Source: a virus
Virus record (IMG/VR): IMGVR_UViG_3300014962_000394
Location: 1 to 54,721 of that record
Length of the DNA: 54,721 nt
Strand: one strand, 5' to 3'
The notes under the pieces are model-generated. The model saw only the letters and a list, made by a program, of their open reading frames with translations. It was not told the origin of the DNA and made no database searches. This document shows positions 30,418-38,911 of the stretch, one piece after another. Each line of letters begins with the position of its first letter. Position 1 is the stretch's first letter. A program made the position numbers and the translations under genes.

Positions 30418-30837
30418 TCATCTCCCTTTTTTTTCATCTATTTTTTTCATTAATGATGAATAGTCTCTTGTCAAAGCAGACATAACTTCATCTGGAATAT
30501 ATTCGGAACTCATACCATTTGGTATCGCTGCATGATTTATCGGTTCTACCATGTCAGATGTAAACCTAAATTCTGATTCTAAATCTGAACTTTCTTGTAA
30601 AGTTCTTTTTGTTTCATTTAAAATGTCTTGAATACTGTTAAAATGTGTTGGTTGTTTTTTTGTTTTTACAACTGGTTTTTTCTTTTCTGATTCTTTTATC
30701 ATACGAATACCTTGTAAAAGAGCTTCTGTTTGTTCTTTTTTTACATTATTTTTTTTACTTAATGCATAATCAATTTCTTCACGAATAATCTCTCTTATTT
30801 TTGAGAAAAAAACTTTTGAATCCATGTCAATCACCAT
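30418..30837 (-). CDS. small charged phage protein, unknown
   Basis: A 139-residue protein, highly charged with a Lys-rich middle (KKKPVVKTKKQPTHFNSIQD) and an acidic C-terminal half. No known domain is recognised. It opens the wedge gene group, 3 bases before the gp25-like gene, and ATATTTAT lies about 23 bases upstream of its ATG. An alternative start is the in-frame ATG four codons later. Possibly a chaperone or minor baseplate component; context is the only support. Confidence 0.55.
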   Translation of the reverse strand: MVIDMDSKVFFSKIREIIREEIDYALSKKNNVKKEQTEALLQGIRMIKESEKKKPVVKTKKQPTHFNSIQDILNETKRTLQESSDLESEFRFTSDMVEPINHAAIPNGMSSEYIPDEVMSALTRDYSSLMKKIDEKKGR

Positions 30838-30860
30838 ATAATATTGTTATTGATAAAACT

Positions 30861-30868
30861 ATAAATAT
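30861..30868 (-). promoter_or_regulatory. candidate phage promoter octamer ATATTTAT
   Basis: On the minus strand the octamer ATATTTAT stands 23 bases before the ATG of the small gene that opens the wedge operon, in the only sizeable gap in this part of the late region. The same octamer, in coding orientation, occurs at 146-153, 6768-6775, 21991-21998, 38885-38892, 42196-42203 and 42837-42844 (minus) and at 46999-47006 and 50573-50580 (plus). It could be recognised by the gp55-like factor. An AT-rich chance match is the alternative. Confidence 0.35.
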
Positions 30869-30883
30869 CTAAATATGATAAAA

Positions 30884-32443
30884 TTACCAAGTAAGTATGC
30901 TTGGTAGTTTTCTACCCATATCTATATTTTTTACTAAAAATTTATTATCTTTCATTAAAAAGGTAGATCCACCACCATCAAGAAATAGTGCATCTTTTAT
31001 TCCAGTTATTTTCATCATACTATCTCTTGCTTGTATAATATCTTTTGATGTACAAACATAAATTATAGCTTGCCCATCATTTGTCACACCCACTGCTGTT
31101 CTTTCTGCTTTATCTCCTTGTCTTCCTTCTAAAGAAAGATTTTGTGGAACTCCATTTAAAATTGCCATTGGGGTAGAGCCAATAATATATTTTGCATTTT
31201 TTGGAGCGGACTCTGAACTACCAAATTTTTTTATATGTATTCCAGATGAATCAATCCATATTAAATTTTTATGATACATTGTGTAATCAGCGAATGTATC
31301 ATCTTTGTAGGGTGGATCCCATTTACCACTTGGACTGTAAAAAGATAAATTTATGGCATTGTTTATTTTAAATTTTTCTTTTGCTTCATTTACCAAATCT
31401 TTTACAGACCATCTACCATTACCTTTTGAATAAAATCTAATAGAAAATGGATTTATTCTGTAAATAAAATCATTTCCAGATGTACTTTGATTAGATTGTG
31501 AACTTATTTCACTTGATAACGTTTCCCAATACAAATGACTAGATGAATCATTAAATTTTTCATAAAAACCAACAGCAGATGCAGTTCTTTTTTGTCCACC
31601 TTCGCCTGAAAATAATTGTCTTGATGTACAAATACTACATCCTTCAAAAATTTGAGCAAATAAAAAACAACATTCTTTAGGATCCGTAGGATATGGTTCA
31701 CTACTTTTAATAAATTTTTTACATTTTGGTGTATTTAATAAGTAATTTATTTGTGACTCAACCGTTCTTCCTATCACATCAAACATACCTTCAACAGTTT
31801 TTGCACCAACATAACTACCACCATTAAATTGAACTAAACCAACTGATGGCAGTCCATTACTATCAATAGTGTTTGCATTTGGATTAAAATTTGATTCAGA
31901 TTCCATGTTTCCCATAATTCCTGCAACTTGAGCTTTACTTAAACCTGATGCTTTCAATCTCTGAGCAATTTCTCTTTTTATAGACTCTTTATCCGAATTT
32001 CCAGTTTTATATTCACCCATAACATCTGGTGTATAGTATCTGTTTGCTAATGGTGTACCTTTTACTAAATTTTTTACGGGTTCTAATTTTACAGTAATAT
32101 ATTTGTCAGGATCACTTTTGTATTTTGGTTTGTAAACTTCAAGTGAATTTTTTGAATCAACAGCATATTTTTCTTCTTTTTGTGTTTTTTTGTAATTGTC
32201 TTTTATTGTTGATATATTTTTATCGGATTCTTGTTTTTCAAAAATAGAAGCATCTTCCCAAGGAAAAGCGGGTCTTCTTAATAATGAATCTCCAATTTTT
32301 ATTTTTTTATTTCCAAAATATAATTCGTCAGTTCTATCATCTACTATTTGTTTTTTTATTACTTCGTTTGATGATTTTTCTGATATATTTTTCATATCAT
32401 TGTTATTTGGATTTACCGATTCTTTTTTTATGTTATTATCCAT
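30884..32443 (-). CDS. tail-associated lysozyme fused to phosphodiester glycosidase (NAGPA) domain
   Basis: A 519-residue protein starting at MDNNIKKES; the frame is open further upstream, but that part lies inside the neighbouring gene. Residues about 155-320 are a phage tail lysozyme: LKASGLSKAQVAGIMGNMES contains the catalytic Glu, followed by SVGLVQFNGG. Residues about 370-519 are a NAGPA-type phosphodiester glycosidase: ILNGVPQNL and LFLDGGGSTFLMKDN, the family's glycine-rich motif. The first cleaves peptidoglycan; the second removes sugars linked through a phosphodiester. The N-terminus (acidic linker then RRPAFPWEDA) resembles that of the next protein, so both may dock at the same tail site. 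Confidence 0.85.
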   Translation of the reverse strand: MDNNIKKESVNPNNNDMKNISEKSSNEVIKKQIVDDRTDELYFGNKKIKIGDSLLRRPAFPWEDASIFEKQESDKNISTIKDNYKKTQKEEKYAVDSKNSLEVYKPKYKSDPDKYITVKLEPVKNLVKGTPLANRYYTPDVMGEYKTGNSDKESIKREIAQRLKASGLSKAQVAGIMGNMESESNFNPNANTIDSNGLPSVGLVQFNGGSYVGAKTVEGMFDVIGRTVESQINYLLNTPKCKKFIKSSEPYPTDPKECCFLFAQIFEGCSICTSRQLFSGEGGQKRTASAVGFYEKFNDSSSHLYWETLSSEISSQSNQSTSGNDFIYRINPFSIRFYSKGNGRWSVKDLVNEAKEKFKINNAINLSFYSPSGKWDPPYKDDTFADYTMYHKNLIWIDSSGIHIKKFGSSESAPKNAKYIIGSTPMAILNGVPQNLSLEGRQGDKAERTAVGVTNDGQAIIYVCTSKDIIQARDSMMKITGIKDALFLDGGGSTFLMKDNKFLVKNIDMGRKLPSILTW

Positions 32444-32453
32444 TTGATATATC

Positions 32454-34340
32454 TCATTGTATAATATTACCATTAACATCATATAAATATGGAGTTCCTG
32501 GTGGAGCGGTTGTTGATGATACATTTGGAACCCATGTAAAATGCCATCTTTCTCCTATCGCCTCACCCCAATACCAACCCCATTTCCATCCATTAAGCAT
32601 AACCCATTGATGTCCTAACGTTATTGTACTATTGTATGGAGAAACTCCTGTTCCACTAATATCAGCTGCTCTACCATTACCGTGATTGGATTCTCCTGGA
32701 GTTGCTGCTAATTCTCCGCCTCTATAATTGTCATCATACCATGATGCCCATTGTGTTCTACCTCTATTTAAACCACGGGCTCTTAATTCATAATCTTCAC
32801 GGCCTATTCCAGAATTTCCACGTGTTCCAATTGGTCTATAACCAGAATTTAATGTTATTGTTATATTTTCCGCCTTTGCAGCTTGTTGCATTAATAAAAA
32901 TGATTCCGCAGCACTTTTTTCTAAAAAATCATTTCCATCAACTCTAACAAGTAATGAAAAATTTAATTGTCCATTTGATTGTCCATTTGGTCTACTTGAT
33001 GTTGGTCTTAATACTTTGCCAGATTCAACTATACCAACATACGTAACATTTCCATATCTTTGAGACCTTGATGTTACTAATTTATTGTTTGCACCAACTA
33101 GACCCAATCCATTAACTAATGTTGTAAATTTTCTGCCAGTTGAAGGACCTCCTGGTGTTGGTGGTGATATTTGAGTTGGTGTTTTTTCCAAATACTCTGT
33201 TATCTGTCCTTTATACTTTGCTCGTAATTTTTCTAATTCAGCGGGTGTTAATGCGGTAACGCTTATTCCCGCACCTGAACTATATGTTTCCTTACTGGTT
33301 ACTGTTATTGTTACATTAAATTTTATATTTTGTGCAATCCATGACGAAGACATTTGTGCACCTTCATGGTGTCCTGTTGCAGTAAATACATTATTTGGTG
33401 GTAATTTTGCTGCTATTTGTTTTTTATACACAGTATCTGCTAATTCAGAAGTTTTATCTATACCTCCGGCTTGAATATAATATACTTTTCCACTTGCTAT
33501 TGCTAAATGTTCATCACAAGATGCTTGACTACCAATAGCAGGACCAACTATATGTACCAAATTCCAGTTTCCTATTGGATGTCTTGATAGTACACCAGAA
33601 TACATTGAACCTGCTCCACCCGAAAAACCAACAAGTATTTTTTTAGTAAAAGTAATTCCTATTTCTTTTGCTACTTGGACACATTCATTCCATCCATTAC
33701 CAGAATTATTATGTCTTTTACAAACATATACATGAAAATTTGTCAAATTACCAAATCCATTTTTCTTCCACATATACCCTTCTCTGTTGGTTTCATCACC
33801 GGAATACCATAGCACACCATTTTGTTTTGGTTCTATTGGAATACCACCAACAACAAATACTAGAGGAGCGTTTAAATATGTTTTTGAGGGTCTTAATGTA
33901 CCATGTGTTCTTTTTATTATTGGGTTTCCTGAATATGGTTTTCCATCTGCTTTATATGTTTCTGGTATACCAGTGTATGTTACAGATACACCGCCACCTC
34001 CTCCTCCTCCAATACCAATAGATTGACCCCTTCGGTATATTATTGTTCTTTTATTTAATATTGGTGAAGCTTTTGATAATGTTGCTTTTTGTAAACTAAC
34101 TTTTGTAAAGTTTTTGTTTACGTCTTTACTTGCAATTATTCTATCAGCTACATCTTGTTCCCAAGGAAAAAAATTTCTATAACTTCTAGTTGTAATATTT
34201 TCTTTGTTAGATATTATTATATTTTCAACACCTTCATCTATTATTACTGGAGATGGGTTTGTATTTTTATTTTTTCCAGATAAATTTTGAATATCATCCG
34301 AATTTGCATTTACATTTTCTTTTTTAATTTTATCAATCAT
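32454..34340 (-). CDS. tail-associated alpha/beta-hydrolase and M15 (VanY-like) peptidase fusion
   Basis: A 628-residue protein. The N-terminus (IDKIKKENVNANSDD and later RNFFPWEQDVADR) parallels the lysozyme protein encoded next. Residues about 110-350 look like an alpha/beta hydrolase, with nucleophile elbow GFSGGAGS near 240, VYYIQAGG, and a His in ATGHHEGAQ. Residues about 470-620 are an M15/VanY D,D-carboxypeptidase: SGYRPIG, ESNHGNGRAADIS with the His/Asp zinc ligands, and ERWHFTW with the final His. A hydrolase and a peptide-trimming peptidase on one chain suggest attack on modified peptidoglycan during infection. Ten bases separate it from the next gene. Confidence 0.8.
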   Translation of the reverse strand: MIDKIKKENVNANSDDIQNLSGKNKNTNPSPVIIDEGVENIIISNKENITTRSYRNFFPWEQDVADRIIASKDVNKNFTKVSLQKATLSKASPILNKRTIIYRRGQSIGIGGGGGGGVSVTYTGIPETYKADGKPYSGNPIIKRTHGTLRPSKTYLNAPLVFVVGGIPIEPKQNGVLWYSGDETNREGYMWKKNGFGNLTNFHVYVCKRHNNSGNGWNECVQVAKEIGITFTKKILVGFSGGAGSMYSGVLSRHPIGNWNLVHIVGPAIGSQASCDEHLAIASGKVYYIQAGGIDKTSELADTVYKKQIAAKLPPNNVFTATGHHEGAQMSSSWIAQNIKFNVTITVTSKETYSSGAGISVTALTPAELEKLRAKYKGQITEYLEKTPTQISPPTPGGPSTGRKFTTLVNGLGLVGANNKLVTSRSQRYGNVTYVGIVESGKVLRPTSSRPNGQSNGQLNFSLLVRVDGNDFLEKSAAESFLLMQQAAKAENITITLNSGYRPIGTRGNSGIGREDYELRARGLNRGRTQWASWYDDNYRGGELAATPGESNHGNGRAADISGTGVSPYNSTITLGHQWVMLNGWKWGWYWGEAIGERWHFTWVPNVSSTTAPPGTPYLYDVNGNIIQ

Positions 34341-34351
34341 AATTTAATATA

Positions 34352-35572
34352 TTATTTTGATGTGTTTTTATTTAAAAATACAAGTTGAGATTTTAATGTA
34401 TCTATTCTATCGGATAATCCTTGCATTTGTGCTTTTAATGATCTAAATGCTCCACTATTTATTGGAATACCGGATGGACCAACACTTGTTGTTACTGTTA
34501 AATTTGCTATTTGATTTAACATATCTCCAACTAAAACACATAAATCATTTAACCAAACTGCAGTTGTATCTCCTAATAATGCAGGTTCGTTTGCATTTAA
34601 TCCTAAATTTATTCTTTCCGATTCCATTTCTATTAATTTTTTTGAATCTAGAGAAAATATTTTTTCCGTTGAAAACCCAATACCTTCCTTACTATATCCT
34701 ATTATTTCTTGTTTTTTGGCATTCAATATTATTCTATCTGATGATACAACTACTTGATGTCCTGCATTATTATTTAAAACGTGTAAATCAACACCCTTAT
34801 CTGTTATTGATTTTGTATAATCAGATGCTGGTGTAAACGATATTTGTTGTCCTGATGTTAGCCATATGCATGAATCATCAGTATCTATATTTTCCAATAT
34901 AAATTCATTATATCTTTTTTTTGGTGGATTTGTTCCGTTTGATATTATCATTATTGGATTTCCGGTTGAACCAAAACCACTTTTCCAACTTGGACTTTTT
35001 GGATAAGATCGTCTTTCATCAACGGTTGAACCGAATCGGATAGACTGTCCCCATCTTCCCTCTAATATTAAATCACCAGAATACGGTTGTATTGGATAAA
35101 CGTCAAGACGTTCTGGAAATGTAGGATCTATTTTATTGGATAGTTGTTTTCTATTTTGCGTTTTATTTGGTATTCCATCGCGGGTTTGATCTCTATTAAC
35201 ATTATTATTCGATGGTGTGTTTATTATACCAAATTCTGTTGCACCGGGAAGGCCGTTATGATGGACTGAACTTTGTATTGATACCGGATTTGTGTAGTAA
35301 TATTCTTGTGATGTCATTGCTGCATTATTGTAAGCACTGGGTGCTTTTAATAATAAAACAATTTCACCAGATATTGGTATATTTTTTATATTAGCATCTA
35401 AAGCTCTTGCAGAAACAACATTTTGTGGTGATTGTGAACCACCAGCACCTATTAATTTACAAGTTATAGAATACAATCTCTCTTTACTAATACCAACATA
35501 ATCAAAATCAATAACCTCTGCAGGTACTATTTCATATTCACTACCATTTATTATCGTCTTTTGTGGATTCAT
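34352..35572 (-). CDS. baseplate hub spike protein, gp5-like without lysozyme domain
   Basis: A 406-residue protein. The N-terminal part has the OB-fold feel of hub spikes (ISGEIVLLLKAPSA). EGRWGQSIRFGSTVDER near 170 is the conserved gp5/VgrG-type strand pair. The Asn/Ser-rich C-terminal half (HVLNNNAGHQVVVSSDRIIL, then EPALLGDTTAVWLND) has the repeated short strands of a spike beta-helix. T4 gp5 carries a lysozyme domain; here none is seen, and the enzymes are on the two proteins encoded downstream. Its first 32 bases overlap the upstream gene. Confidence 0.7.
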   Translation of the reverse strand: MNPQKTIINGSEYEIVPAEVIDFDYVGISKERLYSITCKLIGAGGSQSPQNVVSARALDANIKNIPISGEIVLLLKAPSAYNNAAMTSQEYYYTNPVSIQSSVHHNGLPGATEFGIINTPSNNNVNRDQTRDGIPNKTQNRKQLSNKIDPTFPERLDVYPIQPYSGDLILEGRWGQSIRFGSTVDERRSYPKSPSWKSGFGSTGNPIMIISNGTNPPKKRYNEFILENIDTDDSCIWLTSGQQISFTPASDYTKSITDKGVDLHVLNNNAGHQVVVSSDRIILNAKKQEIIGYSKEGIGFSTEKIFSLDSKKLIEMESERINLGLNANEPALLGDTTAVWLNDLCVLVGDMLNQIANLTVTTSVGPSGIPINSGAFRSLKAQMQGLSDRIDTLKSQLVFLNKNTSK

Positions 35573-35924
35573 TGTTTTTATTCTCCTCTACTTCTTTTTG
35601 TATTTCTTCAATACCCTTTAGAAGCGCTTCTTTTTCTTCATCTGTTAAAAATGATGCAGATTCTTCACCTTTAGCACCAAGAGAACGTTGAATCACAGCT
35701 GCTAATTTCACAAGATGTTCGTCATTTTTTATGGAAACTTCCATAAAATCTTTAATTACAGGTATTAATACTGCAGCATCGGATATGTTATTTATCAATG
35801 GTTTTAAATCAGCGATAAGCAAATTAATTTGTCTATCCTTTTTTTTCTGATTATCGTAAATATCTTTTAAAAGATCAGAAAATTTTTTACTACCAAATAT
35901 GTCATCGTTAAAATTCATACTCAT
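35541..35924 (-). CDS. small helical phage protein, unknown
   Basis: A 127-residue, mostly helical, acidic protein (DEEKEALLKGIEEIQKEVEE at the C-terminus). I recognise no family. It lies between the late sigma gene (6-base gap) and the spike gene, whose start it overlaps by 32 bases in another frame. Both frames look real: the spike start at 35572 is an ATG with no better alternative nearby, and this ORF ends only at 35541. The long overlap may couple its translation to that of the spike. A chaperone or hub-assembly role is possible from position only. Confidence 0.55.
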   Translation of the reverse strand: MSMNFNDDIFGSKKFSDLLKDIYDNQKKKDRQINLLIADLKPLINNISDAAVLIPVIKDFMEVSIKNDEHLVKLAAVIQRSLGAKGEESASFLTDEEKEALLKGIEEIQKEVEENKNNESTKDDNKW

Positions 35925-35930
35925 AAATAG

Positions 35931-36665
35931 TTAGTTCTTAATAATATTTTGTATATCAAACCAAGTTAATTTTTCAATGTCTATATTACTTCTATACATT
36001 TTGAATAATTCCATGTATATTTTTTTTATCTTATTTAATACATTAGTTATATTTTGTGAATTTACACCTGTTCTTTCTCTTATTAGAATATAAATTGCCT
36101 TTTTATTGTAATTTTCTATATTGTCTCTTGATTTAAATAAATAAAGTATTGTATCAGCAACTTGAATATCTCTCTGTTTTGTAAAAATTGTTGATAAATA
36201 TTTTTCAAATACTTTTGAAAAAATATCCATAAAATCACTTTTTTCTTCTACAAAAGAATTTCTTATTACTTCATTTATTACAATTCTTTCGGAATCTATT
36301 GCATCTATTTCTTTACTTCTTTTAAAATGATGATAATTTTTATTATTTTCTGCAATTAAATAGTTTTTAGCAACAATAGAAAAATAAGAAAATGCTTTAC
36401 CGTTTTCAGCTTTATACTTATTTATTTTTTCGTGAAGAAATGTTATCACTTCATGTTTAACATCTTCATGTGATACATCAAAATTGTAAAATTTAAATCT
36501 ATGTATCATAATTTCAGCTAATTTGTAAAATGCAGGGTGTATTTTTTTTGTATAAATTATATTTTTTTGTATTTCATCTTCAAGTTCATTATACAAAATT
36601 ATTGCATTTTCTGTTTCTTTTGTAAAGTAGATATTTGGTTTTTTTGGACTTCTTTTTTGTTTCAT
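35931..36665 (-). CDS. late transcription sigma factor, T4 gp55-like
   Basis: A 244-residue protein. The central stretch HEDVKHEVITFLHEKINKYK and then GKAFSYFSIVAKNYLIAENN matches the region-2-like core of gp55-type late sigma factors, in which Asp/Glu-rich helix and FxYF[ST]xIA are the hallmark. The C-terminal part (YILIRERTGVNSQNITNVLN) resembles a helix-turn-helix. Such proteins direct host RNA polymerase to late promoters, usually together with a sliding clamp. It lies within the late gene region and overlaps the upstream membrane protein gene by 4 bases (ATGA). Its size is somewhat larger than T4 gp55. Confidence 0.7.
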   Translation of the reverse strand: MKQKRSPKKPNIYFTKETENAIILYNELEDEIQKNIIYTKKIHPAFYKLAEIMIHRFKFYNFDVSHEDVKHEVITFLHEKINKYKAENGKAFSYFSIVAKNYLIAENNKNYHHFKRSKEIDAIDSERIVINEVIRNSFVEEKSDFMDIFSKVFEKYLSTIFTKQRDIQVADTILYLFKSRDNIENYNKKAIYILIRERTGVNSQNITNVLNKIKKIYMELFKMYRSNIDIEKLTWFDIQNIIKN

Positions 36666-37039
36666 AAATAATAGTCCTTTTGTTGATTTTCAAATTTTGC
36701 ATCAAATTTTTGTTTTTCTAAAACAGAACTTCTTTGGTCATCCAAAGGTGTTTCGCCAAAATAAATTACAATATCGTTTACAATTTCTTTCATTTCTTTA
36801 AAAAAATATCCAGTTTCATCATCTGCTTCAAAAGCACCAATCCTATCTAATTGTCTTAAATAGGATCTTTGTGACATTATTCTATTTTTCAATTCCGTTA
36901 AAAACTTTTCATTTTCCAATAGTGTATCAACACTTTCTTCTGACATTGTTTCTAACTCTTCATACTTTTTTGTCAAGTTTATATTAACAAAAATTGAGAC
37001 TGATAATAAAATAGATAAAATAATTATTGTTATTACCAT
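36662..37039 (-). CDS. small membrane-anchored protein, unknown
   Basis: A 125-residue protein with one N-terminal membrane helix (residues about 2-20, ITIIILSILLSVSIFVNI), followed by a charged helical region likely in the cytoplasm. No family recognised. It overlaps the gp55-like gene by 4 bases and follows the ClpP-like gene by one base, so the three genes form a translationally linked set. A role in regulating or localising one of its neighbours is possible but not shown. Confidence 0.55.
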   Translation of the reverse strand: MVITIIILSILLSVSIFVNINLTKKYEELETMSEESVDTLLENEKFLTELKNRIMSQRSYLRQLDRIGAFEADDETGYFFKEMKEIVNDIVIYFGETPLDDQRSSVLEKQKFDAKFENQQKDYYL

Positions 37040-37040
37040 A

Positions 37041-37700
37041 TTAACCTCTTGTGTGTTTTGGAAGAATTACTGTATCTATTACTCCAAGATTTAATGCATG
37101 AGTTGGTGTGATATAAAAATCTTTAATAGTTACATCTTTCCAAAATTCTTTATCTTTATTTGAATTTGATTTTAGTATTTCCAAAAGTATTTCTTCTAAT
37201 TTTTCCATATGTTGAACGTTTGCTTTCATATCAGAAGATTTACCGTAAATGTCTGAACTTATTTCATGGAACATTATTGTACTATATTGTGAAGCAGCAC
37301 GGACACCTGTTCCTGCACAAAGTATAAGAGCAGCGGCAGACATTGCTCTTCCTCTACAAATTGTATTGACTTTAACATCAAGACTCTGCATATAATCAAT
37401 AATACCGAGTGCCTCGTATACAGAACCTCCATCTGAATTAATAATTAAATTGATAGGATCGTTTTTATGTTCATCCTTTCTCATGTGCATTATTGCACGA
37501 ATACGAGTAATTATATCATATAAACTCCCATCCATTATTTCACCAAACAATAAAATAGAAGAAGCATTTACATCAATACCATAATCCATTTGTGTTGTTG
37601 CTTCTTTCCATCTAACCGGTATATCATTTTCAGCATCTTTTGTTTTTGCAACATAAGTTTCTTCTTTCATAACATCATCGCCATCATAAAAATCGTTCAT
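37041..37700 (-). CDS. ClpP-like serine protease
   Basis: A 219-residue protein of the ClpP/crotonase fold. LIINSDGGSVYEALGIIDYM matches the ClpP NSPGG-type oxyanion strand. The catalytic Ser lies in CRGRAMSAAALIL (near residue 119), His in IMFHEISSD (near 144), and Asp in TIKDFYITPTHALNLGVID. The triad is complete, so it should be an active peptidase. In phages ClpP-like enzymes can act in prohead maturation or in host takeover; the neighbourhood (late sigma, virion genes) permits the former, but no scaffold or capsid gene is in view. AGGAG precedes the start. Confidence 0.85.
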   Translation of the reverse strand: MNDFYDGDDVMKEETYVAKTKDAENDIPVRWKEATTQMDYGIDVNASSILLFGEIMDGSLYDIITRIRAIMHMRKDEHKNDPINLIINSDGGSVYEALGIIDYMQSLDVKVNTICRGRAMSAAALILCAGTGVRAASQYSTIMFHEISSDIYGKSSDMKANVQHMEKLEEILLEILKSNSNKDKEFWKDVTIKDFYITPTHALNLGVIDTVILPKHTRG

Positions 37701-37715
37701 AACAGAACTCCTATA

Positions 37716-38852
37716 TTAATTTATTCTTCCTCGTCTATATCCGCTTATCCAAGGACTTTCATCATAAAATGTTTGTTCTTCATTTGGTTTATTTTCATCT
37801 AATATACGATTTTCTTTCGTATTTGGCAAGAACTTTTTTCTTTTTTTTATTTTTTTTGGTTTATTATATGTTGTAACAGCATCTGTTATCTGTGATTCAA
37901 CATTTTCATAAATTTTATTTAAATTATTTTCTTCAATATTCTGTTCTAAATTTTCTATTTCTATTGGTTTTTCATCTTCTAAATTTTCTATTTCTATTGG
38001 TTTTTCATTTTCTAAATTTTCTTCTTTATTATTTATTTCAATTTCTTTTTCTTCTAATTCTTTATGACGAAGGTGATTGGCTGCAATAACTAAACTAACT
38101 GCAAGTGGATCAAATACAGATACAAGAACTAATATAAACCAGTTTACTATAATATCCATTGGTGCACCGGTTAATCTACTCAAATATAATAGAGGTCCTA
38201 TTTCAGATGTAAATGTTGAATTTTCCAAACCCAATTTTTCTTGTTCCAATTTTGCAATACTATCAGATAAACCAATAGATTTTTGATTTAGTTCCGATAT
38301 TTCTTTATTTAGTGTTTGTGTTGAATTATCAACTGATTGTATATTTCTCTGTAATCCTTTTGTTCCTTTCTTGGAAGATAATTGCGTATTTAGAGAATTT
38401 TCTTGGGTAAGTCTTAATTGGTCATACGATGATATTCTTTGTGATTTTTGTTTAACAAGAGTATCAATTTGAGATTTTTGTTCAAGGTAAATATCTTTTT
38501 TCTTATCAATCAATACAATTTTATTTTGAGTTTCATATATTGATTTTGCAGTTTCTTGATAAGAATTGGTGAGATACCCATAGACACCAACAGATGTTAG
38601 TATCATAAGGATAACTGCGGAAGTCATAAGGTATATTTTAAATGCAGTTTTAAGAGTCTTGAAATGGTCATGTAGGAAAGTTATTACTACTAATTTTGAA
38701 AATTCAAGCATTGCTGCCATTCCCACTATTGACCAAGAACCACCAGAAAATAATTTAGATATACCGTAAACAGAATAGTAACCCGAAAAAACAGCTAATC
38801 CGATAGCACAAAACCAGATTAAATTTTTAAGAGAAATCAATTTGTTTAACAT
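37716..38852 (-). CDS. polytopic membrane protein with coiled coil and acidic 11-residue repeats
   Basis: A 378-residue protein with membrane helices at about 12-30, 42-58, 72-92 and 230-255. A long coiled coil at about 95-215 (IAKLEQEKLGLENST) lies between the third and fourth. The C-terminal tail is cytoplasmic and acidic, with two perfect-like repeats of KPIEIENLE[DQ]. The overall shape recalls a conserved but unexplained coiled-coil membrane protein of large T4-like phages. It is 15 bases before the ClpP-like gene. Functions such as superinfection exclusion or membrane organisation are possible, none demonstrated. Confidence 0.6.
   Translation of the reverse strand: MLNKLISLKNLIWFCAIGLAVFSGYYSVYGISKLFSGGSWSIVGMAAMLEFSKLVVITFLHDHFKTLKTAFKIYLMTSAVILMILTSVGVYGYLTNSYQETAKSIYETQNKIVLIDKKKDIYLEQKSQIDTLVKQKSQRISSYDQLRLTQENSLNTQLSSKKGTKGLQRNIQSVDNSTQTLNKEISELNQKSIGLSDSIAKLEQEKLGLENSTFTSEIGPLLYLSRLTGAPMDIIVNWFILVLVSVFDPLAVSLVIAANHLRHKELEEKEIEINNKEENLENEKPIEIENLEDEKPIEIENLEQNIEENNLNKIYENVESQITDAVTTYNKPKKIKKRKKFLPNTKENRILDENKPNEEQTFYDESPWISGYRRGRIN
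37946..38020 (-). repeat. 33-base tandem repeat inside the coiled-coil membrane protein gene
   Basis: Units beginning at 37946 and 37979, with a partial third at 38012, repeat every 33 bases and encode KPIEIENLE-type 11-residue repeats. Near identity at DNA level suggests recent slippage expansion. Confidence 0.7.
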
Positions 38853-38857
38853 TTTAG

Positions 38858-38904
38858 TCTCACAATATTCATAAATACATAATAATAAATATGAATATTT
38901 GAGA
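38858..38904 (-). promoter_or_regulatory. long AT-rich hairpin before the coiled-coil membrane gene
   Basis: TCTCACAATATTCAT (38858-38872) and ATGAATATTTGAGA (38891-38904) pair over 14 bases with one bulged C. The hairpin fills the gap between uvsE and the next gene. No T-run follows on the minus strand, so it is not a clear terminator. It lies just 5 bases from the start codon of the membrane protein and may control translation. An ATATTTAT octamer overlaps one arm (38885-38892). Confidence 0.45.
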
Positions 38905-38911
38905 TAATTTA

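Noticed and set aside
32444-32524. Longer N-terminus for the tail lysozyme protein
   Set aside because: The extra 27 codons lie inside the neighbouring gene and read as low-quality sequence; MDNNIKKES parallels the start of the neighbour's protein.
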